From positions 1 through 64,000 of the forward strand of contig CABHNZ010000002.1 of the NCBI GenBank assembly GCA_902167985.1: DNA of 64,000 nt, written 5' to 3'. Below the pieces are notes generated by a model. The model saw nothing but the letters and a program-made list of their open reading frames with translations, did not search any database and was not told the DNA's origin. Each line of letters begins with the position of its first letter. Position 1 is the first letter of the stretch. A program made the translations under genes and the position numbers. Origin of the DNA: Shinella sp. UYSO24. GTDB lineage: Bacteria; Pseudomonadota; Alphaproteobacteria; Rhizobiales; Rhizobiaceae. Of the stretch, positions 41,527-51,364 are shown piece after piece.

Positions 41527-42580
41527 TCAGCCCGCCGACATCAATAGCTGCATGTAAGGGTTGATCCCCGTATTGTCGTCCGGTACCTGCAGCCTGAAGG
41601 GGTAGGTGCGGGACCAGCGCCTGCCGCCGCCCCAGGCCGACCATCCCAGCCATATGTCGCGGTTCTGGTTCATCTGGGCATTCAGCGATGCCATCTCGGT
41701 GGCGCAGCCCTCCTGGCCCGCGACGGTCGGATCACCGAAGGCGAACTCGCCGAGAAATCCGACGCGGCCGGGCTTGGCGCGGCACCAGTCCTGAAATGGT
41801 TTCAGCGCGCTGCAGCACTTCCGGGAACGCAAAGGCCGACGCGGCCGGAACTGTCCTTGTCGAAATACTGGTGGACCTCGAAGGCGAAATTGTTCGCCGG
41901 ATCGACGAAGCTGTCAAACGCCTTTGCGTTTCCGCTGGACACCCAGGAATGCGCTCCGGTCCACGCCGTGCCCGGCACGAGAAGCTTGTTCGAGATCTTG
42001 GCGCTGCGAAGCTCCGATACGCATTGCTGCGCAATCGCTGCCCACTCCGTTGCGGCAATATCGTGTGGCTCGTTCATCAGACCGAGCCACACATTGGCGT
42101 CTCCGTTGAAGCGGGCGCCCAGCTGACGCCAGAACTCGACCAATGCAGCGACGGGAGTATCGGGACTGCCCACCACTTGAGGCTTTCCCGCGGCATCGTT
42201 CCGGCGCGCGTAATTGTGCATATCGAGCAGACAGGTGGCGCCCTGCCGCCGAACCAGCTCGACACTTTTCAGCAGCATGTCGAGGTCTTTTGCGGATTCG
42301 CGAGCGCCGACCGGCGCATCGAGATTGCGCTGCATCCGCTCCCAGCGAAACGGTATGCGAACGAAATTGAAGCCCCTGGTCAGGAAAAATCGATGTCCTG
42401 CTTGTCCGGGTAGAAATAGTCGAAATTGACGCGCGGCTTTGCTCTGCCGCCAAATTCGGCGCCGGAGATGTTTACGCCCTTATAGAATACATTTGCCGGA
42501 GCAGCGTTTAAATGTGAATTCTGGGTCAGGACAGATGCCGCAGCAACGCACGTCGTAGACATGAACGCTCTGCGAGTCAT
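41527..42580 (-). CDS. Glycoside hydrolase family 5 endoglucanase-like, exported, two frame breaks
   Basis: About 350 residues. The N-terminus MTRRAFMSTTCVAAASVLT looks like a signal peptide with Tat-like arginines. GH5 features: YKGVNISGAEFG, GFNFVRIPFRWERMQ (the conserved Arg), MHNYARR, acid/base Glu in LGLMNEPHDIA, HQYFD, and nucleophile Glu in VGFLGEFAFGD, with WSAWGGG near the end. Base losses are inferred in a T-run near 42386 (restoring DIDFFLTRGFNFVRIP) and near 41819. GH5 enzymes often cut beta-1,4-glucan; here the target could be the backbone of the locally made polysaccharide. Next to the polymerase gene on the same strand. Confidence 0.83.
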
Positions 42581-42623
42581 AGTAACCATTTGTATTTCCG
42601 CAAATATGTGTTGCGATATTATT

Positions 42624-42652
42624 TTGACACGTGAATTTCTGTGATATATATG
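42624..42652 (+). promoter_or_regulatory. Candidate promoter for the glycosyltransferase operon
   Basis: TTGACA at 42624-42629, a 17-base spacer, then TATATG at 42647-42652, inside an AT-rich 135-base gap between divergent genes. AGAGGA before the ATG at 42725 provides the ribosome binding site. Confidence 0.5.
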
Positions 42653-42724
42653 CCTAAATTAATAATAAGGCAATAATCGTTCTTTCCGTGACTGTAGTAT
42701 TAGTAATCCGGCAAAGAGGACATC

Positions 42725-44584
42725 ATGAAGATCGTCCATGTTGTAAGGCAATACTATCCCTTTGTCGGAGGGCTGGAATTTGTTGTGCACGATTTGGCAA
42801 GGGCTCAGGTGGCAGCGGGTGATGATGTCAGTGTCGTTACGCTACGCCGAAGGCTGGGCGACAGCCGTGAGAGCCTGCCTGAGCACGAGGTGATCGATGG
42901 AGTTGAAGTGACAAGGATTGGGCATGTGGGATCGCGCCGCTATCCGATTGCTCCTGCCGTGATCCGTCATCTGGGGCAGGCCGATATCGTGCATGTTCAT
43001 GCCATCGACTTCTTCTTCGATTTCCTCTCGCTTTCGAATTACTTCCTGCGCAAGACACTTGTTGTTTCTACACATGGCGGTTTCTTTCACACGCAGAAAT
43101 TCGCCGGCCTGAAATCTGTCTGGTTCTCGACGCTGACGCGCCTCAACCTTCGTGGTTACTCTGCCGTGATCTGCATCAGCGAGCAGGACAGCAAGACTTT
43201 TCAGCGGCTGCGCCGCAATGGCATCCGCACCATCGTCAATGGTGTGAATACCGAGAAATACGGGCGAGCCTGCGATACTGCTGCCGAGCGTGCAGCCGGT
43301 CCGACCTTGGTGACGATTGGCCGTTTCGCACCCAACAAGCAATATGACAGGCTTCTCGACCTGCTTGCCGAACTTCGCCGCACCGCCCCCTGGCAGCTCA
43401 ATATCGTTGGTGCGCCCGATCAGATCAGTGTCGACCAGATGAGGGCGATGATCGAGGCGCGCGGGCTCTCGGATGCCGTTCGCCTCTACGTCTCAGCCGA
43501 TACGCGGCAGGTTCGCAACGTTCTTGGTCAATCCGACCTTTTCGTCAGCGCATCGTCCTATGAAGGCTTCGGTGTGGCGGCGGTGGAAGCGCTATCGGCC
43601 GGCCTCGATGTGGCGCTCAACGACATAAAGCCCTACCGCGATCTCGTTGGCGGGCTGAGGCAGGGCCTCATTCTCGATTTCAACAACACGACGCGTTGCG
43701 CCCGGGATTTGCAGGGATGGTGGTCGGGCCGCCGCGACAGCGATGTGAAGAGGGAGGAGCGAATGATGTTTGCGGAAAAATACTCGATCGCCTCGGCAGC
43801 CGCGGCGACAAAGCGTGTCTATCAGGATGCTCTGGGCACGCAGGTTCGCCACATATCCGGTCTCGATATTTCGGTCTTCAAGACGCCGGAGGCATTGGGC
43901 GCCGTGGCAGAGCGCCTCGAGCGGGGCAGGCCGACGCGCCTGATCTTTGCCAACTCAAATCTGCTGACGCAACTGAAGCCGCTGGAAAAGGCGAGACTTT
44001 CCGCCGATCCGGATTGTCTTGTACTCAACGACGGTATCGCTCTCGATGCCGCGAGCGTCATTCTCTATGGCAAGCGCTTCCCGTCCAATCTCAACGGTAC
44101 CGATTTCATGGGGACGCTCCTCGGCGGCATTCGTCAGCCGCTGAAGATATTTCTCATCGGTGCGCGGCCGGGGATCGCGGAGCTTGCGGGCAAGCGATTG
44201 AAGGAGCGCTATCCGCATCACGAGGTGGTCGGCGTACAGCACGGGTATTTCAAGGCGGACGAGGAGCCGGCAGTGATCGAGGCGATCCGCCAGTCGGGGG
44301 CGGATACGCTGCTATGCGCCATGGGAAATCCGCTTCAGGAGCGCTGGCTGAACGAGCATCTGGAGAAGACCGGCTGCGTGCTGGGCATTGCCGCCGGCGC
44401 CTATCTGGATTTTCTCTCGGGGAACATGCCGCGTGCGCCGCACTGGATGCGCGATCTTCATCTGGAATGGCTCTACCGGCTGTCGATTGAGCCGAAACGG
44501 CTGTTCCGGCGCTATACGGTTGAGATGTTCGGTTTCTTTGCAGGCGTGGTGGGGCAGGCCGCAAGCGGCCAGAAGGTTCGTTAG
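42725..44584 (+). CDS. Fused glycosyltransferase: GT4 domain plus WecG/TagA-type GT26 domain
   Basis: 619 residues, intact, two complete enzymes in one chain. Residues 1 to about 370 form a GT4 (GT-B) glycosyltransferase: glycine-rich YPFVGGLEFVVHDLA, VSTHGGFFHTQKF, VTIGRFAPNKQYDRLL and the EX7E motif at Glu280 and Glu288. Residues about 380-605 form a GT26 domain: VLNDGIALDAASVIL (Asp436), NLNGTDFMGTLL, LIGARPGIAELAGKRL, GVQHGYFKADEE, CAMGNPLQERW, AAGAYLDFLSG and RAPHWMRDLHLEWLYRL. In xanthan synthesis GumH is GT4 and GumM is GT26; here both activities are joined. Predicted to add glucose then mannose to a lipid-linked precursor at the inner membrane. First gene of the operon. Confidence 0.9.
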   Translation: MKIVHVVRQYYPFVGGLEFVVHDLARAQVAAGDDVSVVTLRRRLGDSRESLPEHEVIDGVEVTRIGHVGSRRYPIAPAVIRHLGQADIVHVHAIDFFFDFLSLSNYFLRKTLVVSTHGGFFHTQKFAGLKSVWFSTLTRLNLRGYSAVICISEQDSKTFQRLRRNGIRTIVNGVNTEKYGRACDTAAERAAGPTLVTIGRFAPNKQYDRLLDLLAELRRTAPWQLNIVGAPDQISVDQMRAMIEARGLSDAVRLYVSADTRQVRNVLGQSDLFVSASSYEGFGVAAVEALSAGLDVALNDIKPYRDLVGGLRQGLILDFNNTTRCARDLQGWWSGRRDSDVKREERMMFAEKYSIASAAAATKRVYQDALGTQVRHISGLDISVFKTPEALGAVAERLERGRPTRLIFANSNLLTQLKPLEKARLSADPDCLVLNDGIALDAASVILYGKRFPSNLNGTDFMGTLLGGIRQPLKIFLIGARPGIAELAGKRLKERYPHHEVVGVQHGYFKADEEPAVIEAIRQSGADTLLCAMGNPLQERWLNEHLEKTGCVLGIAAGAYLDFLSGNMPRAPHWMRDLHLEWLYRLSIEPKRLFRRYTVEMFGFFAGVVGQAASGQKVR

Positions 44585-44585
44585 T

Positions 44586-45737
44586 ATGGTGCCTGACAGC
44601 ATGCGGCCGCAGAAATGCGTGCTCTTCACATTCCAGAACCTGTCTCCGAACAGCCGAAAGACAGGGATGACCTTCATTGCAGATGCCTTGGCTCGGGCAG
44701 GGCACAGTGTTTCCGTCGTCACTGTCCAGCTGAGCTGGCTTTCGCGGCTGGCCAAGGTGGCCAGGCTCAAGGCAATCGATCCCGGCGAGCTGAACCGCTG
44801 GGTCGATCGTGGCGGCGGTATGCGCTCCTATGTCTGGTTTCCCCTGATGCATCCTTTTGGCGGCAGGCAGAAGCTCGCGGCATCGGTGGGCGCTCTCGTT
44901 GCCAAGCTCTATCCTTACCTCCTGCCGCGGGCGGTTGAGGCGGCGGCACGGGATGCGGATATCATCGTCATCGAGAGCTGTGCGGCCGTCGCACTTTTTG
45001 GCCGTTTGCGTCGGTTGGCGCCGCAGGCTCGCTTCATCTACTGTGCAAGCGATCGGCTGGATATCGTCGGGATGAACCCGGCCCTGATCTCCTACCTGGA
45101 CAGGACGGCGGAGCAATATGCGCTGATCCGGATTCCCGCCGAGATGATGCGGCAGGATTTTCCGCCGCAGTCGAATGTCGCCTTCCTTCCGCACGGATTG
45201 GACAAGGCCGTCTTCGACCATGCCAACGACAATCCCTACGATCCGGCAACGACGAATGCGGTCGTGGCGGGTGACATGAACTCTGATATCGCTGCCCTCA
45301 ACCACATGATCGAGACGAATAGCGATGTCCGCTTTCATATCTTCGGCAAGATCAATCCAAAGGAACTGACAAAAGCCAGCAATATTGTCTTCCATGGGGA
45401 GGTCGGCTTTACCGTTTTGGCGCCTTTCATAAAGTTCGCCGATATCGGCCTTGCTCCATACAGGCAGCGGGCTGGCGCCGAATATCTGGCGCAGTCGAGC
45501 CTCAAGCTGATCCAGTACACCTACTGCCGCCTGCCCGTGGTGGCGCCGGCCTTCGTGAAGGCCGGCCGAGAGCATGTTTGCAGCTACGAGCCGGGCAATG
45601 GTTCATCTATCACCAGTGCCATGCTGTCGGCGCGTTCCTTCGATCGTAAGTCCATTGATACGTCGGAAATAAGGGCCTGGGATGATGTTGCCGACGAAAT
45701 GTTGCGCAGATCACACATGATGTCGGCCTCGCATTAA
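44586..45737 (+). CDS. GumK-like glucuronosyltransferase (GT70)
   Basis: 383 residues, starting one base after the fusion gene's stop. It aligns by eye with Xanthomonas GumK: NSRKTGMTFIADALARAGHSVSVV, IIVIESCAAVALFGRLRR, RFIYCASDRLDIVGMNP, VAFLPHGLDKAVF, VFHGEVGFTVLAPFIKFADIGLAPYR and YLAQSSLKLIQYTYCRLPVVAP (GumK has [20 protein letters not shown]). GumK transfers glucuronate from UDP-GlcA to the mannose of the lipid-linked trisaccharide. Order and spacing suggest that it acts directly after the fused enzyme. Intact; an internal ATG at 44601 is a possible alternative start. Confidence 0.85.
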   Translation: MVPDSMRPQKCVLFTFQNLSPNSRKTGMTFIADALARAGHSVSVVTVQLSWLSRLAKVARLKAIDPGELNRWVDRGGGMRSYVWFPLMHPFGGRQKLAASVGALVAKLYPYLLPRAVEAAARDADIIVIESCAAVALFGRLRRLAPQARFIYCASDRLDIVGMNPALISYLDRTAEQYALIRIPAEMMRQDFPPQSNVAFLPHGLDKAVFDHANDNPYDPATTNAVVAGDMNSDIAALNHMIETNSDVRFHIFGKINPKELTKASNIVFHGEVGFTVLAPFIKFADIGLAPYRQRAGAEYLAQSSLKLIQYTYCRLPVVAPAFVKAGREHVCSYEPGNGSSITSAMLSARSFDRKSIDTSEIRAWDDVADEMLRRSHMMSASH

Positions 45738-45846
45738 TATTGTTTCTATATTATTACGAAATAATTCTCGAAATATACATATTTATATTATTGTCGATCG
45801 CGAAAATGTAATCTTTCGGAGGCAGATCGACTATCTGTGTTGCGGA

Positions 45847-47569
45847 ATGAATTTTCTGGTATCGAAGATTGGTGTTAAGCCTCTGATTGCCGTTGGCGTC
45901 GCCACGGCGCTCGTGAATATCCTTTATCTCAGTGGTTCTCTGTTCATGCTGCAGGTCTATGACCGTGTCATTCCGAGCAAGAGCATACCCACGCTTGCAG
46001 TCCTGCTTTTATTCGTCGTCTTCCTGTTCGTCTGTCAGGCCGTCTTCGACATCCTGCGCACGCGGATACTGACGCGCTCTGCCTGGGCGCTGGATAGCGA
46101 ATTCAGCCCGTCGGTCTACAAGACGATCATGAAGAAGCGCCTGCGGGGGCAGGCTCCGAACGATGCGATGAGTTCGCTGCGAGAGCTGGATACGGTTTGC
46201 GGCTTTATCGCAAGCCCGGGGCCATCGGCCTTTCTCGATCTGCCCTGGGTACCGTTCTATCTCCTGATCTGCTTCGCATTCCATTGGATCATCGGATTTC
46301 TGGCGATTTTCGGTGCGCTGGTGCTGATTGGTCTGACATTCCTAACAAGCCGCGCCACAACGCAGCCGGCCAGACTTTCGACGGAACTTGGCGCTGCCCG
46401 GATCACCACGCTCAACGCCACGCTCCGCAGCGGCGAGGCGGCGCAGGCGATGGGCATGGTCCCGCAGCTCTATCGCCGCTGGACTTTGGAAAATGCCCGC
46501 TTTCGCCACCAGAGCATGATTTCATCCGATATTCTGGTCCGCTATTCGGTGATCTCCAAGACATTCCGGATTGCCTTCCAGTCTGCAATTCTTGCCGTTG
46601 GCGCCTTGCTGGTCATTGGCGGTGAGGCGACTTCCGGCATCATGATCGCCAGCTCCATCCTGATTTCCCGCACGCTGGCACCGATCGAACAGGTCATCGC
46701 CAACTGGCGTGCCTTTGTCGTGACCCGTGACAGCCTGCAGCGCCTGCAGAAGGGCCTTGAAATAGAGGCGCCGGTCGAGCGTCTGGCATTGGGAAGGCCA
46801 AAGGCTACCCTGATGATCGAAGCGCTCGCAGGTGGGCCGCCGGGTGCGGATCGTCTCGCCTTCGCCGATGTCAGCTTTCAGCTCAAAGCCGGGGACGCGC
46901 TCGGCATCATCGGTCCCAGCGGTTCCGGCAAGACGTCGCTCGTCCGCTCCATCATCGGTCTGTGGCCGAAGTTCAGGGGCGTGGTGCGCTTTGACGGCGC
47001 GGCATCCGACCAATGGGATGATGACCGTCTCGGACGGGATATCGGCTACCTGCCGCAGGAGATCGAACTGCTGCCGGGAACGGTCGCCGCCAACATATCG
47101 CGGTTCGAGATCGATCCGCCGCCAGCCGCAATCCTTGCCGCGGCACAGGCGGCGGGTGTCCATGACCTGATCCTGCGGTTGCCAAGGGGTATGAGACGGA
47201 TGTCGGTGAGGGCGGCGGACGCTTTCGGCCGGACAGCGCCAGCGTATAGGGCTGGCGCGGGCACTGTATGGCGATCCCTTCCTTGTCGTGCTCGACGAGC
47301 CGAATGCCAATCTGGATGCGGAGGGTGAGAAGGCGCTGACGGAAGCCCTTCAGCATGTCCGAAATCGCGGAGGCGTGGCGATTGTGATTGCGCATCGACC
47401 GAGCGCGATAGATGGCGTCAACATACTGATGATGATGGCGAATGGTCGGGTGCAGGATTGCGGCCCCAAGGATGAGGTTACGTCCAGGGTCATCCGTGCC
47501 GGGCCGCGTGCCGTCGTCACCGATCGCGGCGTTCTCAAGATCGCCAATGATGAGCCCGATTACTCCTGA
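45847..47569 (+). CDS. prtD: Type I secretion ABC exporter (PrtD family), two frame breaks
   Basis: About 575 residues: a membrane domain (VNILYLSGSLFMLQVYDRVIPSKSIPTL, five to six helices) and an ATPase domain with Walker A IIGPSGSGKTSLVRSIIG, the PrtD-typical DIGYLPQEIELLPGTVAANISRF, signature LSAGQRQRIGLARAL and Walker B LVVLDEPNANLD. Two base losses about 30 bases apart, near 47190 and 47222, hide RGYETDVGEGGGRLSAGQ. Together with the next gene and an outer-membrane TolC it would form a one-step exporter for RTX-type proteins such as glycanases or adhesins. No such substrate gene is in view. It follows the exopolysaccharide genes after a 109-base AT-rich gap. Confidence 0.87.
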
Positions 47570-47583
47570 GCGTCAGACCAACC

Positions 47584-48881
47584 ATGCAGGAATATTACAA
47601 AAGATCACTCGACCGGCAGGTCTTTTATGTTTTCACGCTCGGGCTGGCCTGGCGGGAGGTGTCGGTGGCTGGGCGTCATTCGCCAAGCTGAGCAGCGCCG
47701 TGATCGCAGCCGGCACGGTTGCGGTCGAAAACAACGTGAAGGCCGTGCAGCACCGTGACGGAGGTATTGTCGAGCAGGTTGCTGTTACCGAAGGCGAGCG
47801 TGTCCAGGCAGGCCAATTGCTGGTAAAACTCGATGGAACGCTGATCCGGGCAAACCTGTCGATCGTCAACAATACGCTGGCCCAGCTCTATATCCGGCGG
47901 GCCCGGCTTTTTGCCGAGCAGACAGGTGCCGTTGCGTTTGAAGTGCCCATGCAGTTGCCAACGCTCGTTGGCCCTGAGACGGTGTCGACGCTGCGCCAGA
48001 GTGAATTTGCCCTGTTCGAAACGCGGCGTCAGTCGATCGACGGCATGCGCCGTCAATTGCTGTCGCGCAAGGATCAGATCAATCAGGAAATGAGCGGCAT
48101 TAAGGAGCAGGTTTCGGCCTATTCCGATCAGCTCACCGTTCTGAGGGGAGAAATTGATGACGCTGAGCGACTTTTGAAAAAGGGGCTCACTGTCAACCAA
48201 CGCGTAACCTCACTGAAAAAGGACGAGGCGGAGATCCGCGGCTATTACGGTGCGCAGGTTGCCGCCCTGGCGCAGGCCCGTGGACGGCAGGACGAAATCG
48301 ACCTGCAGATCCTGCAGCTGTCGCAGGATCGCAGCAGCGAAGTCGCCAAGGATCTGACCGATCTCGAAGGCAAGATCACCGAATACGAGGATCGGCGTAT
48401 TGCCGCAGCCGACCAGCTCCGCAGGATCGATATACGTTCACCGGTCTCGGGAAGGGTTTATCAATTGGCGACTCATACGGTCGGCGGCGTGATCGGGGCC
48501 GGGGAGACGCTCATGCTCGTCGTGCCGGATAATGATGCGCTGATGGTGGAGGCCAAGATCTCCACCCGCGATATCGATCAGGTCCATATCGGACAGGCCG
48601 TCAGCCTGCGGTTTTCGGCCTTCAACCAGCAAACCACGCCTGAAGTGGATGCCCGGATCTCGACGGTGGCGCCGGACCTTGTGGTCGACCAGAAGTCGGG
48701 TGTCAGCTACTATCCGTTGCGGATCGAGCCCTACAGGGCGAGCCTGCAAAAGCTTAGGGGGCTCAGTCTTTATCCCGGCATGCCCGTCGAGATCTTCATC
48801 AAGACCGGCGACCGGACCGCCGCTTCCTACATCTTCAAGCCGCTTAGCGATCAGATTCGCCATTCCATGCGCGAAGAATAA
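47584..48881 (+). CDS. prtE: Type I secretion periplasmic adaptor (HlyD/PrtE family), one frame break
   Basis: About 432 residues: a short cytoplasmic N-terminus, one membrane helix, coiled coil (around GIKEQVSAYSDQLTVLRGEIDDAERLL and QDEIDLQILQLSQDRSSEVAKDL), the lipoyl half-motifs AVQHRDGGIVEQVAVTEGERVQAGQLLVKLD and IRSPVSGRVYQL, and the C-terminal VAPDLVVDQKSGVSYYPLRIE. Starting at 47584 and adding one base near 47651 yields MQEYYKRSLDRQVFYVFTLG followed by AWAGGVGGWASFAKLSSAVIAAG, a proper PrtE N-terminus. A longer reading starting inside prtD gives no membrane helix of this kind. It lies 14 bases after prtD. Confidence 0.86.
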
Positions 48882-48899
48882 GTCTGATCGGGTGGGCAA

Positions 48900-49103
48900 T
48901 CAGGAGCGCTGGCTGGGCAGCATCCCCTGGAAGGCGACGGTTGCCAGAATAAGGGCAATCAGTGCTGGCCAGAAGACGGAGAGCGTCAATCCCGCAACGC
49001 GCGCCGATGTCCACCGGCCGCCTGCAGTCTGGCCTTCACGGAAGGTCGCTCTGGTGCTGTAAGCCGCAATCACGATGTAGAGCAGGATTGATATCGTCGC
49101 CAT
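48900..49103 (-). CDS. Small two-helix membrane protein of unknown function
   Basis: 67 residues with two hydrophobic segments, TISILLYIVIAAYS and LTLSVFWPALIALILATVAF, separated by a charged loop (TRATFREGQTAGGRWTSARVAG). GGAGG seven bases upstream of the ATG at 49103 decides this start over the one four codons earlier. I do not recognise a family. Its upstream region contains two copies of the palindrome TATACGTATA, so it may be specifically regulated. It is transcribed toward the end of prtE. Confidence 0.65.
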   Translation of the reverse strand: MATISILLYIVIAAYSTRATFREGQTAGGRWTSARVAGLTLSVFWPALIALILATVAFQGMLPSQRS

Positions 49104-49161
49104 GGGAACCTCCATTTGTCACGCGTTTTACGCCATGGTGGTCCAGATCGCATTATCGGCT

Positions 49162-49193
49162 TATACGTATAACATGCCCGGAATATACGTATA
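49162..49193 (-). promoter_or_regulatory. Tandem TATACGTATA palindromes upstream of the small membrane protein gene
   Basis: The 10-base palindrome TATACGTATA occurs at 49162-49171 and again at 49184-49193, centres 22 bases apart, close to two helical turns. They lie 59-90 bases upstream of the ATG at 49103. This spacing is typical of a dimeric repressor binding side by side. Confidence 0.5.
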
Positions 49194-49286
49194 GAATCGG
49201 CAATTCGTCGTGAAATACAGAAGATGTCGATCGATTTACATCTGACCCGGCTCTGCGGGGCGATTTTATAGCTGATCTCAAATGCG

Positions 49287-49310
49287 AAAAGCCGGCGCAA
49301 TTGCGCCGGC
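49287..49310 (-). terminator. Terminator after kdgD
   Basis: A 20-base perfect palindrome at 49291-49310 (GCCGGCGCAA plus its complement) followed on the minus strand by TTTT. It lies 47 bases after the kdgD stop and reads as a rho-independent terminator. Confidence 0.75.
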
Positions 49311-49356
49311 CTTCCGTTTGCGGTCAGTCGCCGATCCGGAAGATCGGACGACCAGT

Positions 49357-50367
<1,011 letters not shown>

Positions 50368-50384
50368 TTATTGTCAAGATGTGG

Positions 50385-51152
50385 TCATCCACGTCGGATG
50401 AGTGAGCGGTATCGCAATTGGCTCCCGCGTAAATGAAGGCGCATGGCGTCGCGAGCCGCTTGCTCTTCGCCGCCCGCGATCGCTCTGGCGATATCCGTGT
50501 GTTCGGCATGGATCTGCGTCAGGTATTCCGTTGGAGACACGTCGGTATCGTCATCCTGAAGAAGCGCGCGGGGAATCATTTGCCGGCCGATGGCTTCCAG
50601 AAGTTCGCGAAAACGCGGATTGTTGGTGGCATCGGCGACCGCAAGGTGGAACGCCCGGTCGCTCTCCACGGCCGGCCCTCCATCGGCGATCCGCTGTTTC
50701 ATCGTATCGAGACATTCGAAGATGAGTTCCTGCTGGGCGGGCGAGGACCGTGTTGCAGCAAGTCCTGCGGCCTCGATCTCGATGGCTGCGCGAACCTCAA
50801 GCATCTCGATGATGGAGGAGACCCGGCTGGGGTCGGCATGGCGCAGGCCGCCCACCAGCCCGGGGCCTGCCCCGCCAGCGAGGTCGCCGCCGGTGCGTGG
50901 CGCCAGGATGAAAACGCCGACCCCGTGGCGAACCTCTACGAGGCCATCGGCGCGCAGGGAGGCGATCGCCTCGCGAATGACGGTCCGGCTCACCTTGTGC
51001 TGCTCCGTCAGGCCACTCTCGCTCGGCAGCTTGTCGCCAGGCTTCAGGTCCCCGCGCAGGATCGCGGCACGAAGCCGCTGGCTCACGGTCTCGACCAGGT
51101 TCCTGCCCTTGCGTGGTTGTGTACCACTCGTGTTATCTTCTGATCCGGTCAA
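50385..51152 (-). CDS. GntR-family (FadR subfamily) transcriptional regulator
   Basis: 255 residues, intact. N-terminal winged helix (LVETVSQRLRAAILRGDLKPGDKLPSESGLTEQHKVSRTVIREAIASLRADGLVEVR) and a C-terminal all-helical FCD ligand-binding domain with metal-type residues (ESDRAFHLAVADATNN; HAEHTDIARAIAGGEEQAARDAMRLHL). Lies between kdgD and udh and faces away from udh, so it very probably represses or activates the uronate genes in response to a sugar acid. Repeated CTTGTAATATG sites nearby are its likely targets. The effector is not determinable from sequence. Confidence 0.9.
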   Translation of the reverse strand: MTGSEDNTSGTQPRKGRNLVETVSQRLRAAILRGDLKPGDKLPSESGLTEQHKVSRTVIREAIASLRADGLVEVRHGVGVFILAPRTGGDLAGGAGPGLVGGLRHADPSRVSSIIEMLEVRAAIEIEAAGLAATRSSPAQQELIFECLDTMKQRIADGGPAVESDRAFHLAVADATNNPRFRELLEAIGRQMIPRALLQDDDTDVSPTEYLTQIHAEHTDIARAIAGGEEQAARDAMRLHLRGSQLRYRSLIRRG

Positions 51153-51272
51153 GGCTGCCTGCTATGGTTTGTGATGCGATGTCTCTGCCATCTAAAGGGG
51201 TGGTCTCGGGCCTGATTGTCAAGTCTTGCGCCGCGCAGAGGGCCTGATCCGGCTTCTCCTCCAAGAATTTCA

Positions 51273-51301
51273 TTGACGCGCAATCGGCTCCTTGTAATAT
51301 G
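51273..51301 (+). promoter_or_regulatory. udh promoter overlapped by the CTTGTAATATG site
   Basis: TTGACG at 51273-51278, 16-base spacer, TAATAT at 51295-51300. The -10 element lies inside CTTGTAATATG (51291-51301), so a bound regulator would block RNA polymerase directly. Confidence 0.55.
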
Positions 51302-51364
51302 AGTCAGGCGTTGAAATATGATAACGTGAGCGGCAGCGGGAGCCTGTCGCCAGCGGGAGGGAAA

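Noticed and set aside
44250..45575. 441-residue open frame on the minus strand
   Set aside because: Antisense to the GumK-like gene and the end of the fused glycosyltransferase gene, both of which have clear motifs.
47186..47225. Programmed frameshift in prtD
   Set aside because: Two breaks 30 bases apart, with no slippery sequence or downstream structure seen, and identical in kind to the single-base losses throughout the window.
49291..49310. 20-base perfect palindrome as a recombination or operator site
   Set aside because: Placed just after the kdgD stop and followed by TTTT on the transcript strand, so a terminator explains it fully.
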